Part shown: piece after piece, positions 1 to 13,000 of the stretch | How positions within the stretch are numbered: position 1 is the stretch's first letter | Layout of the letters: each line of letters opens with the position of its first letter | Assembly: GCA_026413225.1 (NCBI GenBank) | Contig: CM048576.1 | Location: 6,084,501-6,148,500 of the forward strand | Direction of reading: 5' to 3' | DNA from: Otis tarda | Taxonomy: Eukaryota > Chordata > Aves > Otidiformes > Otididae | Length of the DNA stretch: 64,000 nucleotides | The notes under the pieces: model-generated | The model's input: the letters and a program-made list of their open reading frames with translations, nothing else | Database searches by the model: none | Told to the model about the DNA's origin: nothing | Translations under genes and position numbers: made by a program

Positions 1-786
1 GAGGGACTGGCCCGGCCCGGCCCGGCCCTGCTCGCGGTGAGGCCCGGCCGGGAGTCCCGCATGAGCAGCGGGGCGGCGGCTCCGGGAGCGGCGGCCGAGG
101 GTGGTGCGCGGGGCGGTGGTGGGCTCGGAGCCGTTCGGGAGCGGGGGGGCGGCCGGCTTGGCTGCGCGGTGCCCGCGGCGGGGCTGGGTGCGGCAGGAGA
201 GGGGGCGGGGGGCGGCGAGCGGGCCCCCGCTGCTGGCAGCCCCCCGCTGCTGGCAGCCCCCCGCTGCTGGCAGCCCCCCGCTGCTGGCAGCCCCCCGCTG
301 CTGGCAGCCCCCCGCTGCTGGCAGCCCCCCGCTGCTCGCCCCCGGGACCCGCGGCCGAGGAGTCAGCCGCGGCAATCAGAGCAGAACTTCGTGCGCAGTA
401 TCACCGTGATAAACCTTCCTAAGGCGGGAGCAGGAGGGTTGGGAAAGCAGGGGTTCCTGCCGAGTGCTGGGCAGGCTGAGCTCGTCCCGGCCTGGAGCAC
501 CGCGGTTTAGCGGCTCTTTGTCTCTGTATCTCAATATCTGTAGGGTCTTGGTGGCATTTTCCAGATAAATACTTTTAACTGGGGCTAGTTCCAGTCCCAC
601 AGAGATTAAGTTAGGGAAGTTGTGTGCTTTTCTTCAAGTTTCGTGATGGGGGAGGTAGTCACTACTGTGCTTCAGTCTTTGGACTGTGGTTGAGCTGCAC
701 GTGCATTGAGACCTTTGGGACATCATCGCTCTGTGCCTCACAGATAACGAGAATCTAATCCTTGTCTTTTTTACTTGCTTCATCAG
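1..786. other. GC-rich 5' region / intron 1 of MPZL3; exon 1 not resolved
   Basis: This stretch is very GC-rich and CpG-dense up to about position 360, then drops to ordinary composition, as at the edge of a promoter CpG island running into intron 1. MPZL3 exon 2 begins at 787 in phase 1, so exon 1 must supply a signal peptide ending one base into a codon. A GTGAGG donor-like site lies at 37, but the phase-1 frame upstream of it is Gly/Pro/Arg-rich rather than hydrophobic. Exon 1 is therefore either just outside the window or too divergent to call. Confidence 0.5.
224..337. repeat. 17-bp GC-rich minisatellite, about 6.5 copies
   Basis: The unit CCCCCCGCTGCTGGCAG is repeated head to tail about six and a half times with almost no divergence. 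Because 17 is not a multiple of 3 it reads as overlapping Pro/Leu/Ala-rich peptides in all frames. It sits in the CpG island before MPZL3 exon 2 and is probably intronic or promoter sequence. Confidence 0.9.
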
Positions 787-3700
787 GTGTCTGCAATGCT
801 CTTTCACTGGAAATTAAAGCCAGTTCTAAAGTGCGAGCTTTCGTTGGCGAACAAGTATCGCTGAAATGCTCGTTCAAATCCAGTTCTCCCATCACTGAGA
901 GCTTGACGGTCGACTGGACGTACCGGCCCCTCACAGGCGGTCAGATGGAAACAGTAAGTGGAACAGGGAGTCTTTTCCTGGTGGAGACTAACCAGGCCTC
1001 TGTGCACGCTGAAAATCTGCTGATGGTTTTTCTGTTGGCCTTGCTGTGCTGCTTCATCGCTTGGGGATTTGGGACTCTCATTGTCGCCTTCTTTCCCAGG
1101 TGAAATTGCTTTAGAGTTCTTTGGGCCAAAAATATTCTATGCAAATGGATAATAGCACAGTAGATAAACTTTGGGCTTTGACACAAGTGCTCGTTGTGTG
1201 CCGCAGCTACGTATAGATAAAGCGTTTGATTGGGGGCTTTCTTGAAGGCAGCTGTACCCCAGTAGCTCTGTCCTGCAGTCTGCTGTTGATGTATCTTGGA
1301 CTGGCAAAAACATGTGCGCAATGACAGTCTGAAAACAGTGATGATGACAGCCTCTAGGGTTTATGGGCTGCTACTTGCTGTTTTGTTGGCAGCATTTTGG
1401 CATATAACCATAAATACGCAAGTCTGAAAAGCTCTCATTCAAGGTGGAAACAGAAAATGCACTTTTTTTTATGGATTGTCAGTGGCTTCTGCTGCCACTT
1501 GGAGCTCTTAGGAGTGTCCTTGTGTCTGGAACAAAAGGGTGCTGCTTGTGTGAATTGAGGTCTTCTAAGTCTGTACTCAGGACAGCAAGAGCAAAAAGCT
1601 GAAGAACTGCAATGCTCTGTCTTGCACGAGACAAGAAGCCTGCTCTGCTTCTCAACCAAAGGGAACAAGTTGGTCAGAATGGTGATGGTGATGTCTGAGA
1701 GCTGGGACTGGCAGATAAAAGCACTGGAGATGTAACGGGATGGGACTGACCCAGAACTGTCAAACAGGAACTTGAAAATGTCTCCTGTACAAGAAGTATG
1801 CTTTCTGACTTCTTAATGTGTGTTCCTTTATGTTTGCAATCCACAAGTACCTTACTTTGCTTTCTCAGGCGAGTGTTTTATTGGCGCAATTATTGTCCTT
1901 GTCTCCTTCTAGATTTTTCATTATCAGTCTGTTCCAACCCCGACAACAGTGGGAAAGTTCAAAGACAGGATATCCTGGGCTGGGAACGTGGCCAGGGGTG
2001 ATGCTTCCATTGCTATCCAAAGCCCAGCGATGAGTGACAACGGGACGTTCATCTGCAGCGTGAAGAATCCTCCAGACGTGTACCACAACATTCCCCAGAC
2101 AACGCTGATCGTTACGGAGAGGGGTAAGCCTCCGTTTCATTAGTAACACTTAATTTCCTCGTTTGTCCTGCGTGTGAGGCCTGCCCCAAATTTGCAGCTT
2201 AGACATGCTGGTAGAACTATGTCGTGACCTGCCTTCCTCTGTAGGTTTTTGCTTATAAAGCACCCTGCTGTGTTGGAAATGCGATAGGAATCCTACAGAT
2301 CCAGTGACAAGCTGTTTCAAACCTGCCAGCTCTGTGCTTTCTGTGAAGAGGCTAGCAGTCTGCGTCCTGGATTAACATTTGTCAGAGAGACTTAAGAAAG
2401 CCATGTTTTCCTCCTGATACAGCTGGGCTCCCTTTGTCTTTCCCGCAGGCCTTTCCTTCCAGCTAACTTCAGCTGTGCTGCTGTCCATTTTGGTATTTCT
2501 CCCTTCTGCCATTGTGGTCGTTCTGCTGTTGGTAAGGATGGGAAGGAAATTTGGAGTGCTGAAGGAGAAAAAAAAGTCTGGCTGTAAGAAATCCTCCATT
2601 GAAGTGTCTGATGAGTAAGTCCTGGCTGGAGCCTAAAGCCTGTATTTGTACTTTGGCCTGTTGGCACAGGCCAAGGGGCTGGTTCTCCGCTGTCCTTCGT
2701 TGTGTAGCTCTCAGCCTCTGCAGTTCCGTCGCTGAAATCTACTTCTCCATGAGAATAAGTTTGCCAGCGATCGGAAAGCTTTGGAGAACCCCCGCGCTGG
2801 GGCATAAACGAAGTGCCGTACATCCCCTTTTCTGCCGTTCGTGCGAGACCATGGGACTGAAGCAGTTTAGGGCTAGACAGTCTTTCACTTCTGTAATCGG
2901 ATTCATTTCGGCCTAAATCAGCAAGATATTTTGCTTATGTGGGCTTTGTGCGTTGCGTTTTGGTGTGAAGTATCCATAATAACAAAACCAACCGCGTGGT
3001 GCTAACTGGTTCCCCCGTGATGGCCTAGCAGGGGTGCCAGGTACTGAATGAGCATTGGAGGGTGAACTCCCCTCTGAACTGCAGAGGATCCCGTTCTGGG
3101 AAGGTCCAGAATGAGAACAGAAAGGGAACACTGCCGCTGCTGGAGCGGCGTCTGTTTTTGCAGTGAATTCAGTACTACGGTTTCCTGCAGAATGGATTTT
3201 TAATGCAAAGTTCTGATCAGTGGTGTCAGATTTGTCAGATAGCAACTCTTGTTGGATTCTTCGTGGCACTTACATGAAATGTCTGCCTTCAAAACAAGGG
3301 ACCTTACGTTCTTTATTCCTTTTGGTTTTGCTGTGCGGAGTCAAAAGCTTTTCGTCACAATGCAAAGCCTTCAACTCGGTGTGGTAGAACTAGATTTCAC
3401 ATCCACAGGCGATATCGGGATGTGTGTTGGGGGAAGAGTCCAGCCTGATCCTGTGCTTTCTCCGCAGGCCTGAACATGCAGGGACAGACAGCTGCTTGAG
3501 GAGACTCAAAGAGTGGTGTCTGAACTGTGTGGTAAGTGAAAGCTGGCGTGTTCACAAGTGGTTTTGTCGATGTGGTCCTCAGAGGAGGTGCTAAGAGCAG
3601 CAGGTAGAGCTTGGCATGACACCTCTGGATGTCAAAGCAGCGTCCCGGATGGCCAGGCTTCTGCTCCGTGGTGTTTCCCACGTGGGCTGTAGGGCGTGAG

Positions 3701-5496
3701 AACTGCTGTCGTACTGCGTTACTGGTAGGGGAAGCTGTCTTGAGAGCCACCAAATTGATTTGTTTGTTTGACTTTATGGAAATCAAAGCTGACATTTTGA
3801 GAAGGAAATTGAGGATTTTAAGTGCCAGCTACCGTGCTGGTAGTTTCTTTAAAGGCTCTGCAAAAGCAGTTTGGGGGTTGATGGTGCTGTGGTGGGGCGT
3901 GCAGGCAGCGATGCTCAGCCCACTGTGTCTCGTGCAAAGAGGGCGGTATGCAGCCTTGCCTCTTTTTTGGAGATCTTCCTCCTTGCGCTGGTGTGGTCAC
4001 AACGTAATCCTGCTAAACTCTCGGGGTTTGTTTGTTTCTGGCTTTTTGTTTGTTTTGTTTTGTTTTGTCACGCGGTGGTTGTCTTCTAATTCTGCTTGTT
4101 TGCTTGCTGTCCTGTGGGCAAGCTTTTGTTAGTCAGATGTGTTGTGCTGAAACTGCTGAATGTGTTTGCCACCTGCTGTACTTGTTTTGTGAAACACGCT
4201 TTGAAGTTCCGTGTGGTGGCATGAGCAGCCGCAGCCACAAGCGTGGCGCGTTCCAGAGTAAGCTCACTAATATGCCTCATTTGAGAGCATTTTCGTTTTT
4301 TCCCCGATGTCCCACAGAGCGAGGTTAGCTCAGACGCACCTTTACATCTTTTATGCGCAGTCAGGAAGTATGTTAGGGAGGATTTAAGTATGTGTTACTG
4401 GATTCACTGTTCTGATGCCAGTGAGTTAAAGTGCATTAAATGCACGAGCCTAACAACAGGTGTGTGCTGACAGTACCTACATGTTATTAGAAACAGAATG
4501 AAAAAGGAGCAATTATGCCGGCTACGTATGAAATGTTTACTGTCCTACATAAGGTATAGCAGTTACCACGCAGCAGTGGCAGGAACAAGAGTTTTGAGAG
4601 GTGCAGAAAGTGCCTTGCATGGACGGGAGAGTCGCCGAGGGAGACGGAAAGGCTGGCTGTTGCAAGTGGCGTGCCGGGGAGCAGGGAGGCGCCGGTGTTT
4701 CGCTGCAAGCGGGGAGATGGGAAGGGATGGGAGCCGCAATTCGGTGAGACAAGTGCTGTCAGACAGTTGGAGACTTATAAAATCGAAAAATGTCTTCTCA
4801 TCCTTTGAGAGAAGGCAAATATGAGTGCTGTCATCCTGCTGCTGTTACATTGAGTATTTTGTCCTCTGTTTGATACTCTGCTCTCTGATATCGAAATGCT
4901 CAGCTTACCAACTCTCTGAACATCCTGTCTCTCTCACTTCAATGATTCCACATTCTTGAGGTTTCTGTAACGTTACCAAATACCGGTGCTTAATGTGTTA
5001 CCAATTAATTAAAATTGCAGAGCCGCTGAAAATCTGTTTGGACTTCGAAAGGCTGGGAAGTTAGTGAGAGTTCCTTTATAGAGCTGTTCTGTTTGAGTTT
5101 CTTTGACGCTGAGAGCTGCGGAGCTGGGTTGTGGTTGGTTGTAGCTGAAAAACAAGAACTTGTGCTGCTCTGGACCTTCTCTGTAGGGATTGGTGGTGCT
5201 TTTGAAGAAGATGGCTGTGTGCACTTTATGGTTCTTCTTTTGCTTGAGCATTAGCTGCTAATTCTCTTAAAAAGCACCTCATGTGTTGGTTACACAGCAG
5301 CAATTAGTCTGTGTATCTGAGATAAGTCAGACGATTCAGCTGCAAGTGCTGATAGGACTGTAAGTCCTACGGCGTTTTGGAAAGCACTGGACCTCTTGTC
5401 GGAAGTGTAGCTCATTTGTTCGTATCTTCATACATAGCCTCAGTTTCTCTCTCCATGCTCTCTCTTTAGGACACGGATGAGGAAGACGCGTACTGA
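787..5496 (+). CDS. MPZL3: MPZL3, myelin protein zero-like 3 (exons 2-6; exon 1 missing)
   Basis: Single-pass adhesion protein with one V-type immunoglobulin domain, known in mammals for roles in skin, hair and lipid metabolism. Coding exons: 787-953, 1913-2123, 2449-2614, 3468-3531 and 5470-5496 (stop TGA). Phases join as 1-0-1-2-0. The V domain is split over exons 2 and 3, with Cys in SLKCSF, the tryptophan in VDWTYRPL, and the second Cys in DNGTFICSVKNPPDV. Exon 4 encodes the membrane helix (SAVLLSILVFLPSAIVVVLL) followed by a basic stretch and KKSSIEVSD, both recognisable from mammalian MPZL3. Exon 5 holds a Cys-containing tail (CLRRLKEWCLNCV) and exon 6 the acidic C-terminus DTDEEDAY. 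About 210 residues are visible against about 235 in human; the missing part is the signal-peptide exon. The gene lies upstream of JAML on the same strand, as in the inverted human order. Confidence 0.95.
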
Positions 5497-6660
5497 TGAA
5501 AGGCTTAATCTGCGGATAAAGAACAAAATCACAGCACTGAAAATCGTGGCTAGATAGGTACGAAGGCGGCTGGATCACCAGTGCAGATTGAAGGACCTGC
5601 TCTAATCTTGGTAGATTGGAAGAATAATGCCGATGGGAAATTCACTTTTATTCAAGCACAAAATAATGATTTTTGAAATCTTCCTAATTTATTGGAGAAA
5701 AAAAAATAATCTCTTGACCTCACTTCTTGAGTGCCTACAGCAACCTCAGTGCCTGCAGCTGTCCAGCCTGTTTCCTACCAGCAGTCTGACGCCGCTGTGT
5801 TTCTTAGTTTACTTGCAAATGTGTTTCCTTTGTTATTGGTGACAGCCCTCCTTTTCTGCGCCCCTGAATGGGAATTGCCTGAAGCACGGCCGCTCCAGAG
5901 TGAATCAGCCGCATCAGCTCTCCAAGGTGATCGTCACTGGGCACTGCAGACGTTTTCTGCTCCATTTTGTTTGGAATGTATTTGCTAAGGACTTAAACCA
6001 GTTTGATTAAGTTGGTATATGGCATCCTTTGTCTTGGAGGGAAGAGAACCTACTGCTTTTTAACTGTTTCTTGGTTTATCTGCCACTTACGGGATCACCA
6101 TTTTGCTCCTGCTGTTTTCTGATTCTCTCTTTAAGTCGCCAACTGCACAGTAATGTTACCTTGCATTGTTGAGAGACGTCTTTTTCTTTTTTTATTATTT
6201 GTCCAACAGCTGCGTTACTAGCTACATCTCCTACTTGAACAAGTGAAGCACAATTCACATAACACTTTTTTTTTAAATATCAGAAATGCAAATATAGGGA
6301 CTCTGTGTCTGGGGAAACATAACCCTATCTACCTCAACCATTGACTCGAGCGGTGTCCAAAGGAACGCTCCGTGTTCAGAACAACAGTCATGTTCCTCCT
6401 CTCTTCTTCTGGGTTTTTTTTGGGAAAACAGCTAAACGTGCGTCACTACTGCCTGGTAAGAGAGAGTCCTTTCTCTTTCACCGGCCTCGTCCCGTAACGG
6501 ATGGCAGAGAGCAGCGGAATTCCTGGCTGCTCGGTGCCTGAACAGCTGCTGTTCTCTGCCTCCTGTCTGTGTGCAGCGTTGGTCAGATCGTCTCCCTTCA
6601 CATGTGTGCTAGAAGTTTACTGTTGACTTTGTGCCGTTACCAATAAATTGCTTTGTTTCA
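5497..6660 (+). other. MPZL3: MPZL3 3' untranslated region
   Basis: AT-richer than the rest of the window, with no conserved reading frame. It runs from the MPZL3 stop codon to just past the AATAAA at 6642. Confidence 0.7.
6642..6647 (+). terminator. MPZL3: Polyadenylation signal AATAAA, MPZL3
   Basis: Canonical hexamer about 1.15 kb after the MPZL3 stop, followed by a T/G-rich stretch (TTGCTTTGTTTCATTCTGGG) typical of a cleavage region. Confidence 0.75.
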
Positions 6661-6669
6661 TTCTGGGCT

Positions 6670-9600
6670 GTGGATTTCTTTATTTGGCTAAACATAGTTG
6701 AACTCATGAAACTGCCCTCCTGAGTTGTTGCTTAGCCATGGAAGTTGTCCTGTGATGATGGCAGAAGGTGTTCAGATGTAACCCAAAAGGGAGCACGTAC
6801 CAAGTGCCCCTTCAGCGCCTCTGTGATGGCTGCTGGTTACAGATATGTTGAAGTTCCCGACTGCAAAGCAGGCTAGCTGTAGATCTCTGTCTCCAGCTAA
6901 AGAAATACATTTTTCTCCTGTCTACTAGAAAGTAATATTTGAAAAGATTGTGCTTCCTGATGGCGCAATGCCTCTCCCAACCAAACTTTCCTGAGAAAGG
7001 ATGTTGGTGGGATATGCGGCCTAGAGGAAGTGGCTTTGTTGTTCCACTTTCAGCAGCGATGCATCACTCAGGTTCTTTGTGGAAATGAATTACTGTTTTC
7101 TGCAAAACGTTTGCCTTCAGCTGCAGCCCCCTTGCAAGCACCGGGCCAGATCCTGGGTCAGTCTCTGGTACAAAGCTAAATTGCCACGTCGAAGCTAGTG
7201 GTACGCTGGGTTGTGAACGGTGTTGAGCAGGAATGAGACTTAACTTTCTCTTCCTTTGCTAGTTATGTGGAAGTTGCTCTGTACCATTAAACCACTGATA
7301 CTGGAGTAGAGAATAGCGATTGCTGTGGTACTCTGAAAGTGTATTTTCATCCTTCCTCTTCCTCTCAAGCGACGGGAGCGGGGAGGGGGCAGCGCCGGCT
7401 GAGAGCGGTCCGTGCCGTGTGTCTTGCGTGTGCTTCAAACGGGAGAAGCCGTTAGATGCCCGCTAGCCTGCGGCCCCTGATGGCACCGGCACTAAGGCTC
7501 GGCACAGTCACTCGGTGTCGCTTGCTGCTGCTACCCCAGCAGGACAAGGTCCAGTCTGCGGGAGTGCTGGCTCTTCACCCAGCTCTCATCCCCGAAACAG
7601 GCCGGGAGGGGGCACAGGCCGCAAAAGGGTCGCTTGCCAAGAATCTCTCTGATCTTGAGTTCTCGCGTAAAGACTGGTGGGATCAGGCGGCAGCGGTGGC
7701 AGGACTGGAAGCGAGCCACATCTTGTGTCTGGGAAGTGTCTTCTCCTTGCGAAGCTGCACACCCATCAGCCGCTCTCAGGCATACGCATCGCTAGTTCTC
7801 TCCCCGTAACAGCCCCTTCTGCACTCTGATTTGTCAGCACCGCAGTCTAGCTCTTCACTTCCTCTTGCGAGCTGAAAGCGACCACCAAACCGAACCTGAA
7901 ATAAGAGACTCGAAACCAAAGGTTGGTGAGACAGACAAAGGTCTTGCACGCACAACATCAGGGCAATTTAGCCACCGATTCTTTCAGATACTCCAGATTA
8001 GTCACTTCGTCCAAGCCACACTAGGTGAGTATTTTTTGCCATGATATTTACTTTTTGTTTGTTTTGGTTTGCCATAATATTTACTCTTTTTGTTTTTTCT
8101 GAAAAGAGAAGTAGGCAAACGTAGGAGGATTCAGATACCGTGTGCAAAGGTGGGAAAATGTGAAGCTGTACGGTATCTCTGGGGTTTTTTTCCAGTCTGT
8201 TTAGTGAAGGCAATTATCCCGCAGAAGGATTTGGAAATGTCAGCACCGTGATGTACCCAACAGCCTGGGTGAGTGGGTGCTGCCTTCAGCTGGCTGCACA
8301 CGCAGCACCCTTGGTGCGTGTCGCGGAGGGAGACCCTGCAAAGGCGTTCCCAGACAGGACTGGAATTTATTCTGAGAAATAGGGTAGCAAGTCCGGGAAG
8401 GATTTGGTGGCAAAGAAGGACCAGAGCCTGAGTAGCTCAGCTACAGAGAACTGTAGGAGTTCTGAGCGTGCACAGGCTTCTGTGCGCTAAAAACATTATT
8501 TCTTGGGCCCGGCACGCGGGTGGTCCTGGGAGGGTGTAGCTCTGCTTGAGTTCTGGGGCTTTTGGCAGTATGGCTGGGAAGCAGGGTGCTTGCGCTGCGC
8601 CGTGCTGCACCAGCTGAGAGCTTGGAGAGCTGCGCGTGAGCTTTGCTGTGTTTGTAGGTCGCGTGTACACGAGCGCGGGCTGCGCAGCAAACTGTGTCAC
8701 GGCAGAGCTGCAAGCAGCGCAAACCCCACAGCCCCCGCTCCACCTCCACAAACCCTAGCCCCAAAATGGGTCATGTTTTTCGAAAGGCAGGTTTGAGAGA
8801 GTTCCAGAAGGCTTGCTGCCACTTTTCAGGATTTTCATTTGTGGAAAGGGGAGGGCGATGAAGCGCAGAGGTGATTTTACCTTGTTGACTGCGAGCAAGA
8901 ATGCTGTGCACTGACTGGAAAGCCGTAGCGACGGCTTCTCAGCCTAGGACAGACCCGTGGGTCCTCCAGCAGCTAATTCTGGGCCTGTAATCCCGGCCTG
9001 AGCCTGTCTCAGGCTGTTTCTGAGCTTCCTTTGCTGAGAAAAAAATGCATTTGGAAAGAAAAAGGAATTAGCAAACGTGTCTGGCCATGTAAAGAGATGG
9101 AAGCTTTCTCAGAGGCTGAGCAGTGGCAGGGAGGAGGTCTTCCCCCCGCCTTCCCGCCGGTGCGTGCACGGAGCCGGCACGTCCCCTCTCAGCTCCCTGC
9201 TGCCCTTCGCACGTGGCGTGGTTGTCGCCATCGGTTCTGCAGGGAGTGCCAAGGATGTAGGCGCTGCCCCAGGAAACCTGGCGTCCCAGGACCGGACCTG
9301 TCGCTGTGGCTTTCTGCTACGCAGCGCTGACGAGAACCGTGGATCTCCGAGAGCGACAGGAATAACGACAGATGTTTGCCTTCCGTGTTTACTCTAACTC
9401 CTTTCGTGGCTGTTTCTTGGGGAGAAATACCGGGGACCTTTTCCCCTTCCAAGCCTTACTGAAGCTGGTCTAGAGATCCCCTGACGGCTTTATTTTGAGA
9501 TGTGCAGCAGGTCAAGCCGAATACAGTGCCCAAACGTGGCGCCGTCTGAACAGACCCTGAGCTTGCAGCAGAAGTTCTCACCACGTGCAGCACCCTGGGG

Positions 9601-10060
9601 CGAGGGGGTTATTTCTGGAGTACAGGGTCTGTGTTTTTTGGACCAAACTTCTCTGAGCATGTATTAGAAAAAAGGTCCCGTTGCTTTCTGAGCAGAGTTA
9701 ACATCTATGAACTTCTCCGTTCAGATGCTAGAGACTCAGCCCCCAAACCACCGGAAAGATTCATTACTTAGGGGAAAAGGCAAAGCTGCTTCTGGCTGAG
9801 CCCTTTCCCCCGCTCTCTTTCTCTTCCTTCCCAGAGCTCAGAGCAGTCTCTACGCAGAGCCGTATCTGACATCTGTGCTTCACTGAGTTTCAGGTCCCAG
9901 CTGGGACAGCGGCTGACTTGCGAGGTGGCAGAGATCGCGTCCCTCTCCGAAGAACCGAAGGCAGTCTGGCTGTGACCTTGGGGTTCCGTTGGATTGGAAG
10001 TTGTCGGTGTCCTGCCTCGGGGGAAACACATGCATGTGTCACCTCTGCTGTTCTTTTCAG
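6670..10060. other. Intergenic interval / JAML upstream region, no gene seen
   Basis: About 3.4 kb between the MPZL3 polyadenylation signal and the first coding JAML exon. No conserved frame is visible; the open frames here are short and have no recognisable domain. JAML's first coding exon begins with a splice acceptor at 10059-10060, so at least one untranslated JAML exon and its promoter should lie here, but I cannot place them. Confidence 0.5.
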
Positions 10061-10066
10061 AATAAG

Positions 10067-13000
10067 ATGAAGGCGTTGCTGAGCCTGACCGTGGTGCTGA
10101 CATGGCTGGGTAAGCTGTAAGTCATTCTGACGGCTTTATTCACCTTGCCTGCTTTCCCCCTCTGCCTTGGCTGAAACACCCATCGGTTCCTCTCTTCCTG
10201 CGGTGAGAACCCCTTGGGGTTTCGCCGGCGCACGGAGCTGGCAGCAGTAGGCGGGCTGCTGGGCACCAGTAACTCCTCTGGTCTCAGGGTGCTGCACATT
10301 CCCTTCCTGCAGAGCTCACAGATATATATATAGGCTTCAGAGTGCAGTGGCGTGCCTGGATGGAGTCCTGCTCTCGCTCTGCCAGGCTCCAAGGCTTTGA
10401 AAGAAGTCGAAGTGCTTCGCCCAGCCTAAGTACAGGGAAAGGTTTCCGAGGTATTGATTTTGGCTCTGCTCGAGGCAACTGGCTCCCTTGGTCCTTTCCG
10501 CTGGCAAATATTTGTCATTTCCAGCTCCACAGCTGGTCAAGACCAGAAGAAACCCTTTCGGGAAGCGGTAGCACTTTGCAATTACTATGTACAGGGCATC
10601 CGACAAGCCCTCGGTGCTTTGCCAGCGCCCAGCCCTCGGTGGCTTGCGGGGAGGCCGAGCAGAGCGGCTGAGACGCCAGAGAAGTCTACCTGTCTGAGCA
10701 GCTCCCTGCTGACTCAGCTCACGTAGCGCTAGACGAACAAGCGCCGGAGCCTCGGCCGCTCTCCCTGCTCGGCGCTGCCCATGCCGACGCTGCGGCACGC
10801 AAGGTTTCTCTTGATGAGCTCCAGTGGCATCTTCTGCCCCGCTTGTTTCCCCTTCCTGCCACACGCTTTGCAGCCCACCGTTTCGGCAGCTGCTGTGTGC
10901 TGGTTATGTCAGCTCTGTGCTCTTTGATGTTCCTCTGTTTTGTTTTCTTTTGGTTGTTTTTTGTTTTTTTTTTCCCCCACTGTCTGCCTTCTTTAGAAAC
11001 CCTGGGCAGTAGTTATGTGGTCAGACAAGTCCAAGCCCAGGTCGGGACCGGTGAGCAAGGGGTAAGGAAGCCAAATAGGCAGGTTGTGAAAGAGGAACTG
11101 AAACGCGCGTGCAGCCGTCGAATTGCCCCTGGCCCGGTGCAGATGAGAGCGGCACTGGCTCTCCCAGCCGGTGACTCACGGGAACAGCCCGCAGGAGCTG
11201 CAGCCTTTGGCTCGGAGGCGCAGAGGGCTGGGGTTGCGCTGCCCCACTTCGCTTCTGCGCGGCTTGTTTAGCGAGCGCAGCAGCCCTGGGTCTGGCGGCT
11301 GGGAGGATGTGCTGCCCCGCATCCCCGGCACGCCAAAAGCAGGGGGCAGGGAGAGGCTTTGCCCGCGCGGGGAGCACAGCTTCCCCGTTGCGCTCTGGAC
11401 CGGTCAGTGCCGTTAGCCCCAGGCCTTTCTGGAGAGGAGATTATGGGGACAGGCAGGCTGCATCTGGCCGTCCTCCCTGGGCTCATCCTGCTGTCCTTGT
11501 CCCTGGCAGAGCGAGGCAGCGGGTCGGCTGGCTGGGTGTCCACGGAGCCCCAGCTTCGAGCCAGCGCTGGGGACTCTGTCCTGCTGCAGTGCCTCTTCCT
11601 AGACCCGGCGGCCGAGGGCTGGACGATGGCCAAAGTGGACTGGCTGCGCGTGGCGGGAGCCGGCACGGAGGAGGTGGGTCGGGACCAGGGGGTGGGCGGT
11701 GGAGCGGGGCACGGGGGTAGGTGGCAGGGGAGGGTGGGCGAGGCGGCCTCGCTGCTCTCCGGGGGCCGCGGGGAAGAGCCCGTCTGCCCGGCCCAGGCCG
11801 TAGGAGGAGGAAGATTCCCCTGGATGGCATTGGGGCACCCCTGCCGCTCCCCGTGGCCCCGCACCGCAGGGGAACCGCGGAGCTGGGTGCTGCCTGCCGG
11901 GGCTTTCCCAGAGAGCGTGGGCGTGAGCTGGGCTCCCGTGTGCGGCGAGCACTCCGCTCTCTCCAGGGAGAGAGCGCAGATCAGAGGGCTCTCGAGTGGG
12001 AAGGCGCTCGGGGCAGTGCCTTTCCGCTGGGCTCCCTTCACCCCGTGCTGTCTGTGTCCTGGCAGGAGGAGACGGTGTTTTATTACTACAGCAACCATAG
12101 CGTCCCTGTGGGCCGTTTCCGGGACCGGGCGCGGTGGCAAGGGGACGCCTCCCGCTGGGATGGCTCTATCCAGCTGCGGGACGTGCAGCTGAACGACAGC
12201 GGCACGTACGTGTGCGAGATCCGGCTGCTCCAGTGCAGCAGCATCTTCAAGAACCGCACGGTGCTGCAGGTCAGCGCGACGGGACGGAGAGGTACGTGCT
12301 CTGCGATGCTCCCCTCCCCTGTCGCCCTCTTTGGCCCCACGCAGAGGGGCCGCAGCGGCTGCGGGGGGCTCTCAGGCCTGCCAGCACGGTTCTGCAGGAG
12401 GGCTGGGGTCCCTGTGCCTACCATCCCTGCCTTGGTGTCTCCCCAGCAGGACGAGGAGCGGCGGGCGCCCAGGATGCTGCGGCCCCGGGAGGCACTGATT
12501 TTTATCCCGTGACTGTGGGCTGTGGCTGCGTGGCCGTTGTGCTGGCTTTCCTGGCCGGACTCAGCCTGAGGAAGAGGTACCAAGGCGAACTCTGGGTTCA
12601 CGGAGCTGAGCAAAGCATCTTGTTGCAGCCTTGCTGTGCTGTTCTCCCTAGCCAAGCACCGGCCCTGCCCAAGCAGGACTGGAGCTGCGGGATCCAGAGG
12701 GTTCATCATCCCGGGGGATCCAGAGGGTTCATCATCCCGGGCAATGGCACTGCGCGCAGCGGGGCCCAGAGTCCTTCTGCCCTCCAGCGTCACATGGCCC
12801 TGGCCGGTTACCCCTTGGCTCCCAAACCTCCTGGGCTCCTGGCGTGCCAGCAGCAAGGATGGCCCGGCTGGGGCGTGCGCAAAGGGATCCCGGTGTCCCA
12901 GGGGAGGCAGGGCAGGGACAGGAGGATTAGGAGATGCTTCTTGCTGGAGATCACACCACCATCACCTTCCCGCTAGGTCTGCGGCCAACACGGCTCTGGA

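Noticed and set aside
1-36. Sequence before the GTGAGG at 37 as MPZL3 exon 1
   Set aside because: Exon 2 requires phase 1, and that frame gives a Gly/Pro/Arg stretch rather than a hydrophobic signal peptide. The hydrophobic frame does not fit the phase.
7456-7809. 117-codon open frame in the MPZL3-JAML interval
   Set aside because: No domain, no splice context and no conserved motif; consistent with chance.
12300-12446. Possible second JAML immunoglobulin domain in intron 3
   Set aside because: The interval is only about 155 bp and shows no Cys-Trp-Cys pattern in any frame.
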